Positions 28,620 through 47,045 of a stretch of DNA of 64,000 bases are shown here, one piece after another (the stretch's first letter is position 1; every line of letters begins with the position of its first letter). Under the pieces are notes generated by a model. The model worked only from the letters and a program-made list of their open reading frames with translations. It was not told the DNA's origin and did not search any database. The position numbers were made by a program, and so were the translations under genes. Source of the stretch: Pohlia nutans (taxonomy: Eukaryota > Streptophyta > Bryopsida > Bryales > Mniaceae); contig CM040093.1 in NCBI GenBank assembly GCA_022496805.1, positions 12,862,213-12,926,212 on the forward strand, given 5' to 3'.

Positions 28620-28976
28620 ATGCAGAAGAAAAAAAAGCACGGTATTGCATATATTCGATCAACTTTAAGTAATACCATTATTACTGTAACAGATCATAAA
28701 GGAGATACAAAAACTTGGTCCTCCTCAGGTTCATTGGGGTTCAAGGGATCTCGTCGCTCAACCAATTATGCTGCTCAAGCAACTGCAGAAAATGCTGCCC
28801 GAACTGCTATTCAACTGGGAATTAAGTCGGTTGAAGTTGAAATAAAAGGGTTAGGTTATGGAAAGGAATCGTCGCTACGTGGTTTACGACTAGGAGGTCT
28901 TATTATTACCAAAATTAGAGATGTAACCCCAACCCCACATAATGGATGCCGACCCCCTAAAAAACGGCGTGTTTAA
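28620..28976 (+). CDS. rps11: Ribosomal protein S11 (uS11m)
   Basis: 118 codons from the ATG of MQKKKKHGIAYIRSTLSNTIITVTDHKGDTKTWSSSGSLGF to PTPHNGCRPPKKRRV TAA. The C-terminus is the S11 decoding-platform signature. The frame extends 37 codons upstream to 28509, but conserved sequence begins at the chosen ATG, which matches the liverwort start as I know it. Confidence 0.93.
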   Translation: MQKKKKHGIAYIRSTLSNTIITVTDHKGDTKTWSSSGSLGFKGSRRSTNYAAQATAENAARTAIQLGIKSVEVEIKGLGYGKESSLRGLRLGGLIITKIRDVTPTPHNGCRPPKKRRV

Positions 28977-29623
28977 ATATCATCATAAAGTTATTCATTT
29001 TCAATTACTTGATAATGCAATATAGTAAAATCCCGGGGTACAGGCCCGGTTTCACCATTTTCTAATGCTAATGTAGGAAGCCCTCGTTAGCATTTAACAG
29101 CGAGTTTATCACATCTGGGAAGATAACAACAAGTGCCAATCCTTTCCAGTCTTATTATAAAAACCAACCAAGTTTGTGGGTAAAGATACTTTCTTTCTAT
29201 AAAAAACAACAATAACTAACTTTGGATTAATTTATTACACGGATTTTCTTTTTTAAGGAAAGAAGGATCGGATAAACTCGAAAGCGAACCCAGGGCTATT
29301 TTACTTGTCTTATAAGAGATTACATAAACGTGATAAAAGGCCGAAAAAAAAATATATTTTTGCTACGCCCGCAATTACATAGTAATTGCATTCCTCATGA
29401 AACTGAGTATGAGGCGCAACTCTCAGCTATACGACTCCAGTCTCTTCTGGCTCGCTCCATTAGTCGAGATTGTGTAAATAGAAAACGTCTTTACGCCTTT
29501 ATTTGTGTTTTAACCACATGAAATGAATATGACATCACTTGGCTAAATGGTTGGGTTGGCCTCATTTCGATTGATCAGCCCTTGAATGGTCATTGTTTTG
29601 ACAGAAACAAAAATTAAATTGTT
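28977..29623 (+). other. Spacer rps11-atp9
   Basis: No gene recognised. AT-rich, with a palindromic aaaaaaaaatatatttttg run at 29342-29362. Confidence 0.6.
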
Positions 29624-29644
29624 ATGCTAGAAGGTGCAAAATTA
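29624..29644 (+). CDS. atp9: ATP synthase subunit c, exon 1 (21 nt)
   Basis: ATG CTA GAA GGT GCA AAA TTA (M-L-E-G-A-K-L) is the start of the F0 proteolipid ring subunit. It is followed directly by GTGCGACCCG, the 5' end of a group II intron, so the intron is at coding position 21. Confidence 0.93.
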
Positions 29645-31053
29645 GTGCGACCCGTTGGCCCACAAACCTAAAAATACTTAAAAAAAAATATATATATATT
29701 TTTTTTGCCGGAACTTAGTATTCTAACTCTTGTCGGATGCAGGTGTAATCCCTGTCGCGCGGTAATGTCCCGCAAACTCTCGATCATTACATGGGAGTGG
29801 CAACCCCGGAATTCATAGCAGAATGGTCGCAGGAAGAAAACCGAGAGGAACACTTTGGTTAACGAGTTAAAGCTTCGGTGCCCGATCACCTTCGGTATGC
29901 TGAACCCTTACTGGGGGCTAGACCACAAGTCAATGAGGACGAGTATGATTAGCTTGATTTCTAATCATAGGCATTCTGGGAATACAGTAAAAGAGGCCAG
30001 GAAAGTAGTTGCTTTCACTACGTTCTACGTGCGTGTTCCACCTCCCGCAGTATTGCTCGTCTCTTAGGTTTTCGCAACAATCCGACTCGGGAACGGGGTA
30101 ACTACCTTGAACTCCAAACAAATGATTGTAGGGTAGGCTAGCCAGGCCACATGTTCATTGGTAGCAGGATTCTCCAAAAAGCGAAAGCGCTGTGATAAAT
30201 TATTGTGATATGCCCACTTGGAGACTCATAACTTTAAAAAAAACTGGGTGTTCCGGGTAAAAAGTATATATATTTTTTTTAAGTGATATTTTTCGATAAA
30301 AAATCTATTTTTTTTACCTGCGGCCTGGACACGCTATGCCCCGGCCAAAGGCCGAAGGGCTTGTGTTCAGATTAGAATCCAGGATCTATAAGGCTTCGCG
30401 GCAGAATAACCATGGAAAACAAAACGCAGGCACTCCAAAAGAGGCTAACGGCTGGAACACAGGCCATATTGATAGGTATGTTGAACAAAGGCAGACTGTA
30501 AACAGGGTAGACAATACTCACCACCAAAGAGCCAAGATTGAAGATGGCGCGAACATTGCAGTTGAATAAAGGTGCACAATCCGTGCATCGCATCCTTTCG
30601 ACTTTTGTTCAGTGATCAAATAAAAAAAATCTTTTTTTATTCTTGGTTAAGCTATTTCATAAGACATGCACTTGGTTCGCCACCCGAACCCAGTTGCAGA
30701 AAAAAAAAGTAAAAAAAAATATATCTATTTTTTTGGTAACCATTCGATGGTGATACAATGTACTTAATTAGATGTAAGACTGCCAAAGCTTTCTGAGTCG
30801 ACACGAGCTTAGGCTTTTGAAGGTGAAAGGAAGGATATGGATGTCAGGGTTCTTTTAGAAGTGGATCATATTACTCCTAAGAAAAGCGGAGGGCAAGCAG
30901 GACATTTATGCAAACTTTTAATTGCCAAAATTTTCTTTTACATGGCCAAAACTCTCGAAGATACAAACATTATGAGAAGAGCCGTATGAGGCCGTAGGCT
31001 CACGTACGGTTCGGAAGCCGAGCTGCGTCAGCAATAGAGTGGCTTAGGTTAAC
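29645..31053 (+). other. atp9 group II intron 1 (position 21)
   Basis: Runs from GTGCGACCCG to ..GGCTTAGGTTAAC, with domain V at 30979-31012. No intact ORF. Its domain V-VI and several internal blocks closely match the ccmFC intron (53389-53463), and both end in ggcttaggttaac: they are paralogues. Confidence 0.9.
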
Positions 31054-31119
31054 ATTGGAGCAGGAGCAGCTACCATTGCTTTAGCGGGAGCTGCTATAGG
31101 TATTGGAAACGTATTTAGT
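31054..31119 (+). CDS. atp9: ATP synthase subunit c, exon 2 (66 nt)
   Basis: Encodes I-G-A-G-A-A-T-I-A-L-A-G-A-A-I-G-I-G-N-V-F-S, the first transmembrane helix with its glycine-rich face. It ends at coding position 87, before GTGCGCCTCG. Confidence 0.95.
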
Positions 31120-31616
31120 GTGCGCCTCGCTAGAGCGCGTTTGGATCAGCGAAGGTTAATAGATTATCGCCTGGGCGGTCCCCTAACCCGTAGCGGAAAC
31201 AGACCGCAGGGAACCATAGCATGGGGCCTGGTCAAGTTTCGTGGCACGGTTATCACGAGTGCGTCAGGGTCAAGCGTTACCCCTTCCAACAAAGGTGGCC
31301 CGGAAGGCTCCAAGGCCCAACTAAATTCTTGGTGCGAACAACCCTCCGGGGGAAACTGCAAGAAGCATGAAAAACCGCTCACTAACCTAAACCACGAGCA
31401 GGCACCCAAACGTGAAAGCGAGGGATCACCCCAATGGACCCTTTAAGGTTAACACTTGGGTACATGCCAGCCAAAGAGCCGAGGTATAAACTAAAAAGAA
31501 ATGGGTGACAGATCAGCCATAAGTACTCCAAAGGATACACTGGGCAAGGCAAGTCGTGCATGCGACAATGCCCGTAACGTGAAATTTTTTGAGGAAAGGG
31601 CTGTAAATGGTAATGT

Positions 31617-31662
31617 GCTACCCCTTACAGACGCGGGCATGCCCGCGTCTGTAAGGGGTAGC
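31617..31662. repeat. Perfect 46-nt GC-rich palindrome
   Basis: GCTACCCCTTACAGACGC... is followed by its exact reverse complement ...GCGTCTGTAAGGGGTAGC with no loop. It lies within the second atp9 intron, well away from domain V. It would form a cruciform, or a 23-bp hairpin in RNA. Confidence 0.97.
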
Positions 31663-31944
31663 GAGAATCAGCGAAAGCAACTACTAAAACTAACGCCAAT
31701 AAAAGGCGCGGCAGACTGGTGGCGCCTCCTGCGCTTTAACCTTGGCCAGATAGCATAGCCTACAGCCGGCCGAGGCTGCTTTCTACAAATTTGGTTCGAA
31801 CCTGCAAATCACGGAAAAAGGGCAGAAGGTAGCGTCACTATACTACTCACTTCTCCAAAAAATCTAAAAAAGTTTCACATTCAAAGCCCCGCTTTACTTA
31901 GTGAGATAACTACACTCGAAGAACCTTATTATAGAGTAAAGCGT

Positions 31945-32160
31945 GGCTACAGCTGGGCAGATTACTCACAATACACGGATGAATCCGACTTGTGCGGTAA
32001 CACAAACCAGCTTGCACTACATCACTTAAGACCCAAAGACCAAAGGACTCTTGTTGAAGTAGCCATAGCCAAATCTAAAAAGTAGATCACACTATGCTGC
32101 AAATGCCATAGTTATGAGGTGCACGCGGAAGAGGAGGGATGGAATCGCATAATATGTGTC
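31945..32160 (+). pseudogene. Eroded maturase HNH remnant in atp9 intron 2
   Basis: Translation gives K-R-G-Y-S-W-A-D-Y...L-A-L-H-H-L-R-P-K-D...I-A-K-S-K-K, a stop, then C-C-K-C-H...V-H-A-E-E. This resembles the C-terminal HNH endonuclease domain of group II intron proteins, interrupted by at least one stop. No reverse transcriptase domain remains. Confidence 0.55.
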
Positions 32161-32297
32161 CCTGTGCAGAGAGGACTAGTAGTGCTTATACGGCAAGAAG
32201 CCGCAAAAGCTGAAAAATTTTACCATGGACGAGCCACATGCGAAGAAACTTGCACGTGTGGTTCTGACCGGGGGGGGGGAAAGCACCCTATCGGAAT

Positions 32298-32305
32298 TCT
32301 TCGAT
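32298..32305 (+). CDS. atp9: ATP synthase subunit c, exon 3 (8-nt micro-exon)
   Basis: TCTTCGAT lies between the AAT end of intron 2 and the GTGCGGAG start of intron 3. It supplies codons 30-31 and two bases of codon 32: Ser, Ser (TCG, Leu after C-to-U editing) and AT|T Ile. The family reads S-L-I-H-S-V-A-R here. Without this exon, exons 2 and 4 do not join in frame. Confidence 0.8.
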
Positions 32306-33559
32306 GTGCGGAGCTTCGCATCTGAAACCCGATGACGCTTTGCGTTCTGCCGGGGCCTTGGGCAGTAATCCAACTCCCGCCAACTCACGAGAAGCTGGCA
32401 ATGCCGCGGAGTTAGGGAAGTGGCTTGTTTAAGTGTAGGCGGACGAATCTCGACAATAGCCGCTCTTATAAACTAGGGGGGATTATTCTCATCACAGGTT
32501 GCCGCCCTTACTTAAGTATACTGAGAATCGACAGTGAAAGGGAGCCCCTAGGGGAGAGGAATGAACGACCTGTGGTCGCCGACTAACGTCGGTTAAGCTT
32601 AGAAAGCACTGAACAGGCTGGACGGGTCGACAAAGATGACAGCTACAAGGATGGTAATCCTGGTGACAGAGATATACATTCGGGGATGAATAGAAAACCT
32701 CCCACAGAAAAGGCCGCATTTTTCTCTGGCGAGGAATGTAGTTCTGGCTTTTTACCAGGAAAAAGCGAAAAAAATACTGTTTTTTGTGCTGCTTGCCTGG
32801 CAAAATTATTCAATCTTACGCGTGAACCTAATGGGAAGTATGAGAACCTGATGGAGATAATATCGGACTTAAACGTACTGATAGCTGCTTAAGATAAGCT
32901 GAAATCTAACTCGGATAAGGGGATGGGGTGTTATGACACAATCGACCGGCACCGCTTAGTCTTCATTCTTTCGTAAGAAATCCGGTTTATTGAGTGGATA
33001 TTGAAGTTATTGCAAGGCAAAGGCCACAGGTAGGTCGCAGGTATATCTTTTTTTTTATTAATCTAGTGAGAAACCCCGCCTGAAGCGGAAGCCTCACAAG
33101 GTTGTGCCATATCACTCATACTTCGCAATATTTACCCGAATAAATCGGCGCTGAAAGATCCAACATGACTCCGGACCTCCCAAACCCCGAATCCAGAGTA
33201 TAAAAAAGCTATCGCTATATCGAAAGCAAAGACACAAGCTCATGGCGAAAACAACAAAATGGTGCTGCCCGGACTAAAAGCTCATGAAACTGAAAAAGTT
33301 TAAGAAGGGGCGCAGCAATATATATGTTGCGCCCTTGCTGCCGCGTTCTTCTCTGGCTACACTTGCCAAGCGTATAAGGGTCTTCAGGGCGCAAATATTT
33401 TCTGAGAAAACAAGTAGAGAAATAACGTAAGATATGAAAAAAGAGGAGCCGTATGATGGGCAACTATCACGTACGATTCTATCAGGGGGGGGAGTTGCGC
33501 ATCATGGGTACCTTCTTATTGCCGTGAAGGGCGATATGAAAATAACCCCCTATCCGACC
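32306..33559 (+). other. atp9 group II intron 3 (position 95)
   Basis: Starts GTGCGGAGC, domain V at 33446-33479 (gagccgtatgatggg ... cacgtacgattc). It ends ..CTATCCGACC, one base off the usual AY end if the reading frame is respected. It carries an N-terminal maturase remnant at about 32790-32950 (L-T-R-E-P-N-G-K-Y-E-N-L-M-E-I-I-S...L-I-A-A-stop-D-K-L-K-S-N). Confidence 0.82.
32790..32950 (+). pseudogene. Eroded maturase N-terminus in atp9 intron 3
   Basis: A short region similar to the RT-0/1 start of group II maturases and to the remnant in the atp1 intron. It is broken by a TAA at 32890-32892 between A-A and D-K-L-K-S. No downstream catalytic domain can be followed. Confidence 0.5.
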
Positions 33560-33689
33560 TCATTCTGTTGCGCGAAATCCATCATTGGCTAAGCAATTAT
33601 TTGGTTATGCTATTTCAGGTTTCGCTTTAACAGAAGCTATTGCTTTGTTTGCCTTAATGATGGCCTTTTTGATCTTATTCGTCTTTCAA
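33560..33689 (+). CDS. atp9: ATP synthase subunit c, exon 4 (edited stop)
   Basis: Reads (T) [42 protein letters not shown], including the proton-carrying Glu in the second helix (L-T-E-A). The family ends at this Phe. The next genomic codon is CAA (33687-33689), which becomes UAA by C-to-U editing, a known way of making the atp9 stop in plants. Without editing the frame would run about 22 codons further, to TAG near 33757. Confidence 0.9.
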
Positions 33690-34292
33690 TTTTCCGGTGC
33701 TGGGATTTTCTGGGAAAAAAAATATATTTTTGCTGCGCCCTATTGGCTTTGCGAATAGGGCTGCGCCCAAAAAATCTAGATTTTTGGCACCTTAGGGCCG
33801 AACGATTCGTACGTTCGAGCCCTTCACCACTTGCTACCAAAAGCATAAGCGTAAAAGAACTGAACTGACAAAGATTTTAACCTTTACAATTGCTTTGGGA
33901 GCAGAGCCCTAAAGGCTCATTGGATAAAAAAAGAAGCAGGACAAATATATATATATATATATATATTTTTTTTTTCTTTTTTAGCTGCTTTACTTTTTGT
34001 TAGAAATAATCTTTAATAATCTTTGATAATGCATAGCTTCGCGTGCTTTTCGATTGATGATGGGACCGGAGACCAAAGGCGCGAAGCGGCCGCGGGTCTA
34101 GATTCTTTTTTTTTCGGCCGCGCGCCTGCGGCGGCCCTCGGTCTTCGTTAACTCACCAAATGCTTCCGCGTTATTCTACGCCACTAACCTTTGAGCGGCT
34201 TCTTTCGTTTGATTCCCGGCCTCCTATACCTATAGTTAACGAGGGCGACAGGTTACGTTGGATTCGATATGCTTACTAGCATATCGAATCCA
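33690..34292 (+). other. Spacer atp9-trnI
   Basis: No gene. Contains A/T palindromes (33712-33735, followed by gctgcgccc; 33937-33972) and inverted GC-rich segments (34075-34140). Directly before trnI is an inverted repeat gattcgatatgctta...agcatatcgaatc (34261-34290). Confidence 0.65.
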
Positions 34293-34366
34293 GGGCTTAT
34301 AGTTTAATTGGTTCAAACGCACCGCTCATAACGGTGATATTGTAGGTTCGAGTCCTACTAAGCCTA
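34293..34366 (+). tRNA. trnI-CAU: tRNA-Ile (CAU, lysidine type)
   Basis: Acceptor GGGCTTA/TAAGCCT, anticodon stem CACCG with loop CTCATAA (anticodon CAT), T-arm TAGGTTCGAGTCCTA. The body matches the plant organellar tRNA-Ile whose C34 is converted to lysidine, rather than tRNA-Met. Confidence 0.85.
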
Positions 34367-34540
34367 TATTCTATAAAACCAAAATAATAAAATTAGACTG
34401 AAATGGATGCGTAACACGCTGCGCCTTGAATCCCCCAAATATATATATATTTTTTTGCTCCGCAGGTCATTGTTGTTTTTTATTAATTTATCATCATTAA
34501 ATTACATAATGATAAAAAAAATATATATATATATTTTTTT

Positions 34541-34613
34541 GGGTGTATAGCTTAATTGGTAGAGCATTAGGCTTTTAACTTAATGGTCGCAGGTTCAAGT
34601 CCTGCTATACCCA
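34541..34613 (+). tRNA. trnK-UUU: tRNA-Lys (UUU)
   Basis: Acceptor GGGTGTA/TATACCC, anticodon loop CTTTTAA (anticodon TTT), T-arm CAGGTTCAAGTCCTG. An A-(TA)n-T palindrome (34513-34540) ends right at its 5' end. Confidence 0.93.
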
Positions 34614-35513
34614 AATGTTTTTATAGAAGTTCCCCTGGCAGTTCATATGCACATCAAAATATACATTGTACGTTGGCTCGTCTAGTACGAGTAATTACGT
34701 TAAACTAAAATATATATATATTTTTTTATGTCTTTATGGCCGCTCACGCCCTTTTTTTTCCCTGTGAGAAACCTTTGGCCTCTAATCTAAGCTCAGATAG
34801 TGAAAAATGCAAAGAGAGAAGTTACAAGAAGATTTCGAGCTTAGATTGGGCGAAGAGAACTGGCAGCCCAAATAGTAGGATGCGGCTCTGAAAAGAGAGA
34901 AGTGTTGTAGGTGTTACCAACTACTATTTCTATTCTATTTTTCTATATGTTAACAATCTGCAGCAATCCTGCAGTGTTGGAGTTGTTTGATAGCAACTGT
35001 GAATAACAGTATAGATATAGATATCTTCATATTTAGCTCCCGCAAATTCATGTCATATCTATGATTTTTCCATGAAGAGTGGATTCCCGTTATTTTCAAG
35101 TTCTGCCAGTAATCTACGTCACCGTCAACATGCATTCTCTTTCTGTCTGTTTCATTCATTCTCTACATGATGCCAACCTATCTTATTCTATTGCCCGGCA
35201 ATAGAATCAATACTGGCTCTTCATTTATGGAGAAGCAGTGCTCTTCATTTCTAGTCTTTTTTCTTTCTACTCTTTCTTGTTCTCTTGGCCATTTCTCAAC
35301 CATTTTCTGTAGTTTGAAGCTCGGCCTTTCTGTAGTTTGAAGCGAGTAGTCATTTCTGCTCTATTCAGAAAACGTTTTGCTTTGCCTTGTCCAATTCATC
35401 TTTTTTTGCCATTCCTTTTCTCCATGAGTAGAGAGGCGAGGTGGGGCTCCGCCGCCCCAATGGGCAGAGGGCAGAGCGGGTAAGTGCTTAAGTGGCACCA
35501 TCTGCTAAGACGT
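34614..35513 (+). other. Spacer trnK-cox1
   Basis: 900 nt between convergent genes, with no gene recognised. It includes a TA palindrome near 34708-34727 and a short direct repeat tctgtagtttgaag (35310 and 35328). Confidence 0.6.
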
Positions 35514-36018
35514 CTAAATGCTTTCCTTGATAACCGGAAGTTCTGAAAAAGTGTGAAATGCCGGAGGGCTTTTGACCATCCATTCAAGTGTCGTTGAATT
35601 CTGTTCAACAGCCCAAGGACTTGAAGCACACTTGTTTTCACTGGTGAGAGTCAAAAAAACCACTACAAAGAAACACAAAATTCCTACTACAGAAACATAC
35701 GAGCCGAAACTACTAAAGGCATTCCATCCAGCGTAAGCATCTGGATAATCTGGAATGCGACGTGGCATACCTGCAAGACCTAAAAAATGCATAGGAAAAA
35801 AAGTCAAGTTCACACCAAAGAAAGTGATCCAAAAATGAATCTGACCTAAAGTCTCTGGATATTGAAGACCAGTTATTTTACCTATCCAATAATAGAATCC
35901 GGCAAATAAAGCAAAAACAGCTCCCATAGAAAGAACATAATGGAAATGTGCAACCACATAATAAGTATCATGTAGAGCGATGTCCAGCCCAGAATTGGCC
36001 AATACTATTCCAGTAAGA
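35514..36018 (-). CDS. cox1: Cytochrome c oxidase subunit 1, exon 5
   Basis: Completes GG|T and encodes [30 protein letters not shown], with the haem a/a3 ligand histidines (HFH), through the last helices to IKESI and the stop. 505 nt. Cox1 is the catalytic core of complex IV. All five exons together give 1569 nt, 522 residues, the normal plant length. Confidence 0.96.
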
Positions 36019-41514
<5,496 letters not shown>

Positions 41515-41627
41515 ACCTGCCAATACTAGAAGAGATAATAAAAGTAGGAATGCTGTCACTAATACGGACCATACGAATAGGGGTAATCTATGCATGGTCA
41601 TTCCTGGCCCACGCATGTTAAAAATAG
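41515..41627 (-). CDS. cox1: Cytochrome c oxidase subunit 1, exon 2
   Basis: 113 nt: [40 protein letters not shown]. It fits exactly between coding positions 511 and 624. Confidence 0.95.
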
Positions 41628-44302
<2,675 letters not shown>

Positions 44303-44310
<8 letters not shown>

Positions 44311-44827
44311 TCGTATTTTTCTTTTTTCTTGGTCCGTTCTTGATATTTACTAGGGTGTTCCTTTGTCCGCGTAAAACATAGATTTTGTTAAGAGCTGTGG
44401 TTTGACGTGACGCTAAAGAAGTTATATGATAAGTAGAGGGACTCATAATTGAAAGTGCGTTTTTTTTTATTACTTGTGAGACACTAATTTCTCCCAAGGA
44501 ACATACATAAGATTTATTCAGTCGTTTTAATTGATTAGCATTTAAGCTTTTTACCATTTTGTTACACCACTTGGATGCTCCAGATACACCTGAGTACAGA
44601 TAGGATATACTGGTATCAAAGCATTCTTTGAAAACAACATCCTGTTCAACACTGTAATCGCTCGGATCTGTGCCTACATTTTGATGCGAAATCAGCTGTT
44701 TTCGTAATTTGAGAATGCGACTTATTTTGGGTAATCCATCATTATATAATAATACATAAAAGACCATATAGAAAACACATAACCAAACAAATTGCGTCAA
44801 ATAGGTAAATTGATCTAGTTGAGGCAT
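44303..44827 (-). CDS. atp8: ATP synthase subunit 8
   Basis: 174 codons, formerly ymf19. The start [42 protein letters not shown] is the plant atp8 signature, with one membrane segment at about 10-28. It has a basic C-terminus (K-K-K-N-T-N-A). It overlaps atp4 by 8 nt. Confidence 0.95.
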
Positions 44828-45382
44828 TTTTTTTTACTTTTTCTTTATTGATTCAAATACTTTTATTGAATCACGAGAGAAGAAAACAAGTTTTCTTCTT
44901 TGAGCCCTTAATGTTAAAGCTCTTTAAGCAAAACCTGCCAAACGGGCCGCAGATTTTCATAGGAAATTAAAGAAGGAAAAGTTCGTAAAAAAACTAAAGT
45001 CATGATTAAAATATATATATATATATATTTTGTTATTAGTATTCTACATAACGCGAAGCGAACACCACGATTGTTTTGGAGTCTGGACGAAAAAAACTCT
45101 TTTTTAAGCTTATAGATAGATAGGTTAACTAAAAGCTACTAATATTTCCACTACTATCCATTCCATCATCGAGGTATCGAGTTTCCACATGGGCATATGG
45201 GACAATGATAAATCGCTTGTAGTCACACTAATTGGTCATTTACATGACATCCTTTCTTCAAACCCAGTTCTTTAGTTGTTCTGCGTTAACACACTAACAA
45301 AATTGAATTCCTTGCCCGGCCTTGATCTCTGAGTCTAGATACGTTATTTGTGGTGGATCGTTCCGTATTTTCATGCGTTTTC
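44828..45382 (-). other. Spacer rps1-atp8
   Basis: No gene seen. Contains a long (TA)n palindrome at about 45005-45031. Any promoter of the atp8-atp4-cox1 unit would lie here. Confidence 0.55.
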
Positions 45383-46117
45383 TCAGTGTGGGCTTGAGGC
45401 TTTGGGCCTAAGCGCTTTAAGCTTTGTTTGGTCTTTTGGGTCGTAAAGACCATAAGAAGGAATAAAGCTGGAATTTTTTTTTTTTTTTTTTTTTGTCTTT
45501 TCATATTTATGAAAAAATGTGTTTTTTTTCGTGTTTTGCAAGTGTTTCCGCTTTGCGCCTAAACGCTTTACTTGTTTTTGACGCGGTTTTGCTGGCGAAG
45601 AATAATCTAGTTTGCCATCACCAATTTCTTTTACTACGATATTGCCAATTTTTGAGTTCATGTTCAAAATGGAGAAGATTCTCCATTGACTATGAAATAC
45701 TTTTCGATTTCTGCGAAGACTCTTTGGAAGAAAAGCTATATGACCTGCGATTGCTACCGCATAACCTCCTTTGACCGAATTCAAAATAAACCCTTTGATC
45801 AAATTCCGGTCACTTCGCCAAATTTTAGTTAGTTCAGTCCAAACTAGTTTGCTTTTCCATTTTCTTTCTAGCGGTTTTGGCAAAAGCATTTTTGGTTCAC
45901 CAAACACTTCCACATCTTCAATTCCCAAAATAAACCTCGTTTGCTTAGTGATTGGCACTCTTTTCAGCTCATGTTGGAAACAAATTATTGGAGTTTTCAG
46001 CCCTGTATTCACCAATATCATGTTTTGTCGTAATTTTTTAACTGAACATTGTATAGCGCTTCCGCGTAATAGATTCAAACTAGAATTATATTGGGAAAAT
46101 AGTTGAGTAAAGCTCAT
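45383..46117 (-). CDS. rps1: Ribosomal protein S1 (bS1m)
   Basis: 244 codons. MSFTQLFSQYNSSLNLLRGSAIQCSVKKLRQNMILVNTGLKTPIICFQHEL is an S1-type RNA-binding domain, and G-F-I-L-N-S-V-K-G-G-Y-A-V-A-I-A-G-H-I-A-F-L-P-K-S-L is a second one. The C-terminal 40 residues are Lys-rich and partly encoded by a long poly-A run on the - strand (about 45475-45494). The exact C-terminus therefore depends on the homopolymer length. Confidence 0.92.
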   Translation of the reverse strand: MSFTQLFSQYNSSLNLLRGSAIQCSVKKLRQNMILVNTGLKTPIICFQHELKRVPITKQTRFILGIEDVEVFGEPKMLLPKPLERKWKSKLVWTELTKIWRSDRNLIKGFILNSVKGGYAVAIAGHIAFLPKSLRRNRKVFHSQWRIFSILNMNSKIGNIVVKEIGDGKLDYSSPAKPRQKQVKRLGAKRKHLQNTKKNTFFHKYEKTKKKKKKNSSFIPSYGLYDPKDQTKLKALRPKASSPH

Positions 46118-46525
46118 GTTGCTTTTTTCTTTTTTTTAGTACTTATTTTTTAACCTGATTCATCTGCTTATAGAGGCTTTCAGACCACGCTGCGCCCTCA
46201 TAATCAGTTTCATGAGGAATGCAATTACATAGTAATTGCTAGAGAGTGGGGCGAAATTCGGGCTGCTATTGTTGTGTCCTCTTACAGAGCCATACATGAT
46301 AGTTTTGTGTCATACGGCTTTTTGCTCGAAACCACGAAAAAAAAAGTATAGATTTTTTTATGTTGATATCATCCATTTTCTATCACCAGTTGGCCTATCT
46401 CGCAAAAAAAGAGTCCGATACCGTCGCCGCGTGAATACACACGCGGCTCTTAACGAGTAAAGCCTAAGGGGCTGCGAAGACTGTGGCCTTTCATTCATTT
46501 TTTTTATACCAAAAATAGAAAAAAT
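46118..46525 (+). other. Spacer rps1-trnC with orphan domain V
   Basis: Between divergent genes. On the - strand 46320-46286 reads agccgtatgacac ... atgtatggctctg, a recognisable group II domain V hairpin with no associated exon. It resembles the cox1 intron 1 3' end. No other gene. Confidence 0.6.
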
Positions 46526-46596
46526 GGCTAAGTAACATAAAGGTAATGTATTGGATTGCAAATCCTAGAAAGATGGTTCAAATCCGTCCTTAGCCT
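46526..46596 (+). tRNA. trnC-GCA: tRNA-Cys (GCA)
   Basis: Acceptor GGCTAAG/CTTAGCC, anticodon stem TTGGA with loop TTGCAAA (anticodon GCA), T-arm ATGGTTCAAATCCGT. Confidence 0.92.
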
Positions 46597-46949
46597 ACTT
46601 TAAATTCCACTGTTTCTTTACAAGTGCTGCACTTTATTATTTAAAGAAGGTCAAAAACTTTGATCAACCTCTATACTTACCCGCCATCTGCAACACAGAC
46701 AATGCAAGCAACAACCGGCTAAGCGCCCGCGGCCTTTTGGCAAGGCCTTGTTTCAAACTTTGAGGTTGCTTTTTATCGAAGATAAGAAGCAAGATAAGTA
46801 AAATATATATATATATTTTTTTGTGAAACAGTCTCCAGAACGAAGCATGCTTTTGTTTAAAGCCACTGCAAGATCGACTTTCAGACCACTTTATTCTCTT
46901 AAGATCCAAACTCCTGAAAAATTATTTAATATAAAGCTTCACTCTATTG
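46597..46949 (+). other. Spacer trnC-trnF
   Basis: Non-coding, with a TA palindrome at about 46798-46822. Confidence 0.6.
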
Positions 46950-47023
46950 TGTTTAGAAGTGGATTTGAACCACTGACACAAGGATTTTCAGTCCTTTGCT
47001 CTAACCATCTGAGCTATCTAAAC
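46950..47023 (-). tRNA. trnF-GAA: tRNA-Phe (GAA)
   Basis: Read on -: acceptor GTTTAGA/TCTAAAC, D-arm GCTCAGATGGTTAGAGC, anticodon loop CTGAAAA (anticodon GAA), T-arm GTGGTTCAAATCCAC. Confidence 0.93.
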
Positions 47024-47045
47024 AGAAATAAAAAAAAAAGGAACT

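Larger units (their letters stand above)
31120..32297 (+). other. atp9 group II intron 2 (position 87)
   Basis: Starts GTGCGCC and ends ..TATCGGAAT, with domain V at 32231-32264 (gagccacatgcgaag ... cacgtgtggttc). It contains the GC palindrome at 31617-31662. Near the 3' end it has a remnant of a maturase HNH region (about 31945-32160: L-H-H-L-R-P-K-D ... C-C-K-C-H). Confidence 0.88.
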
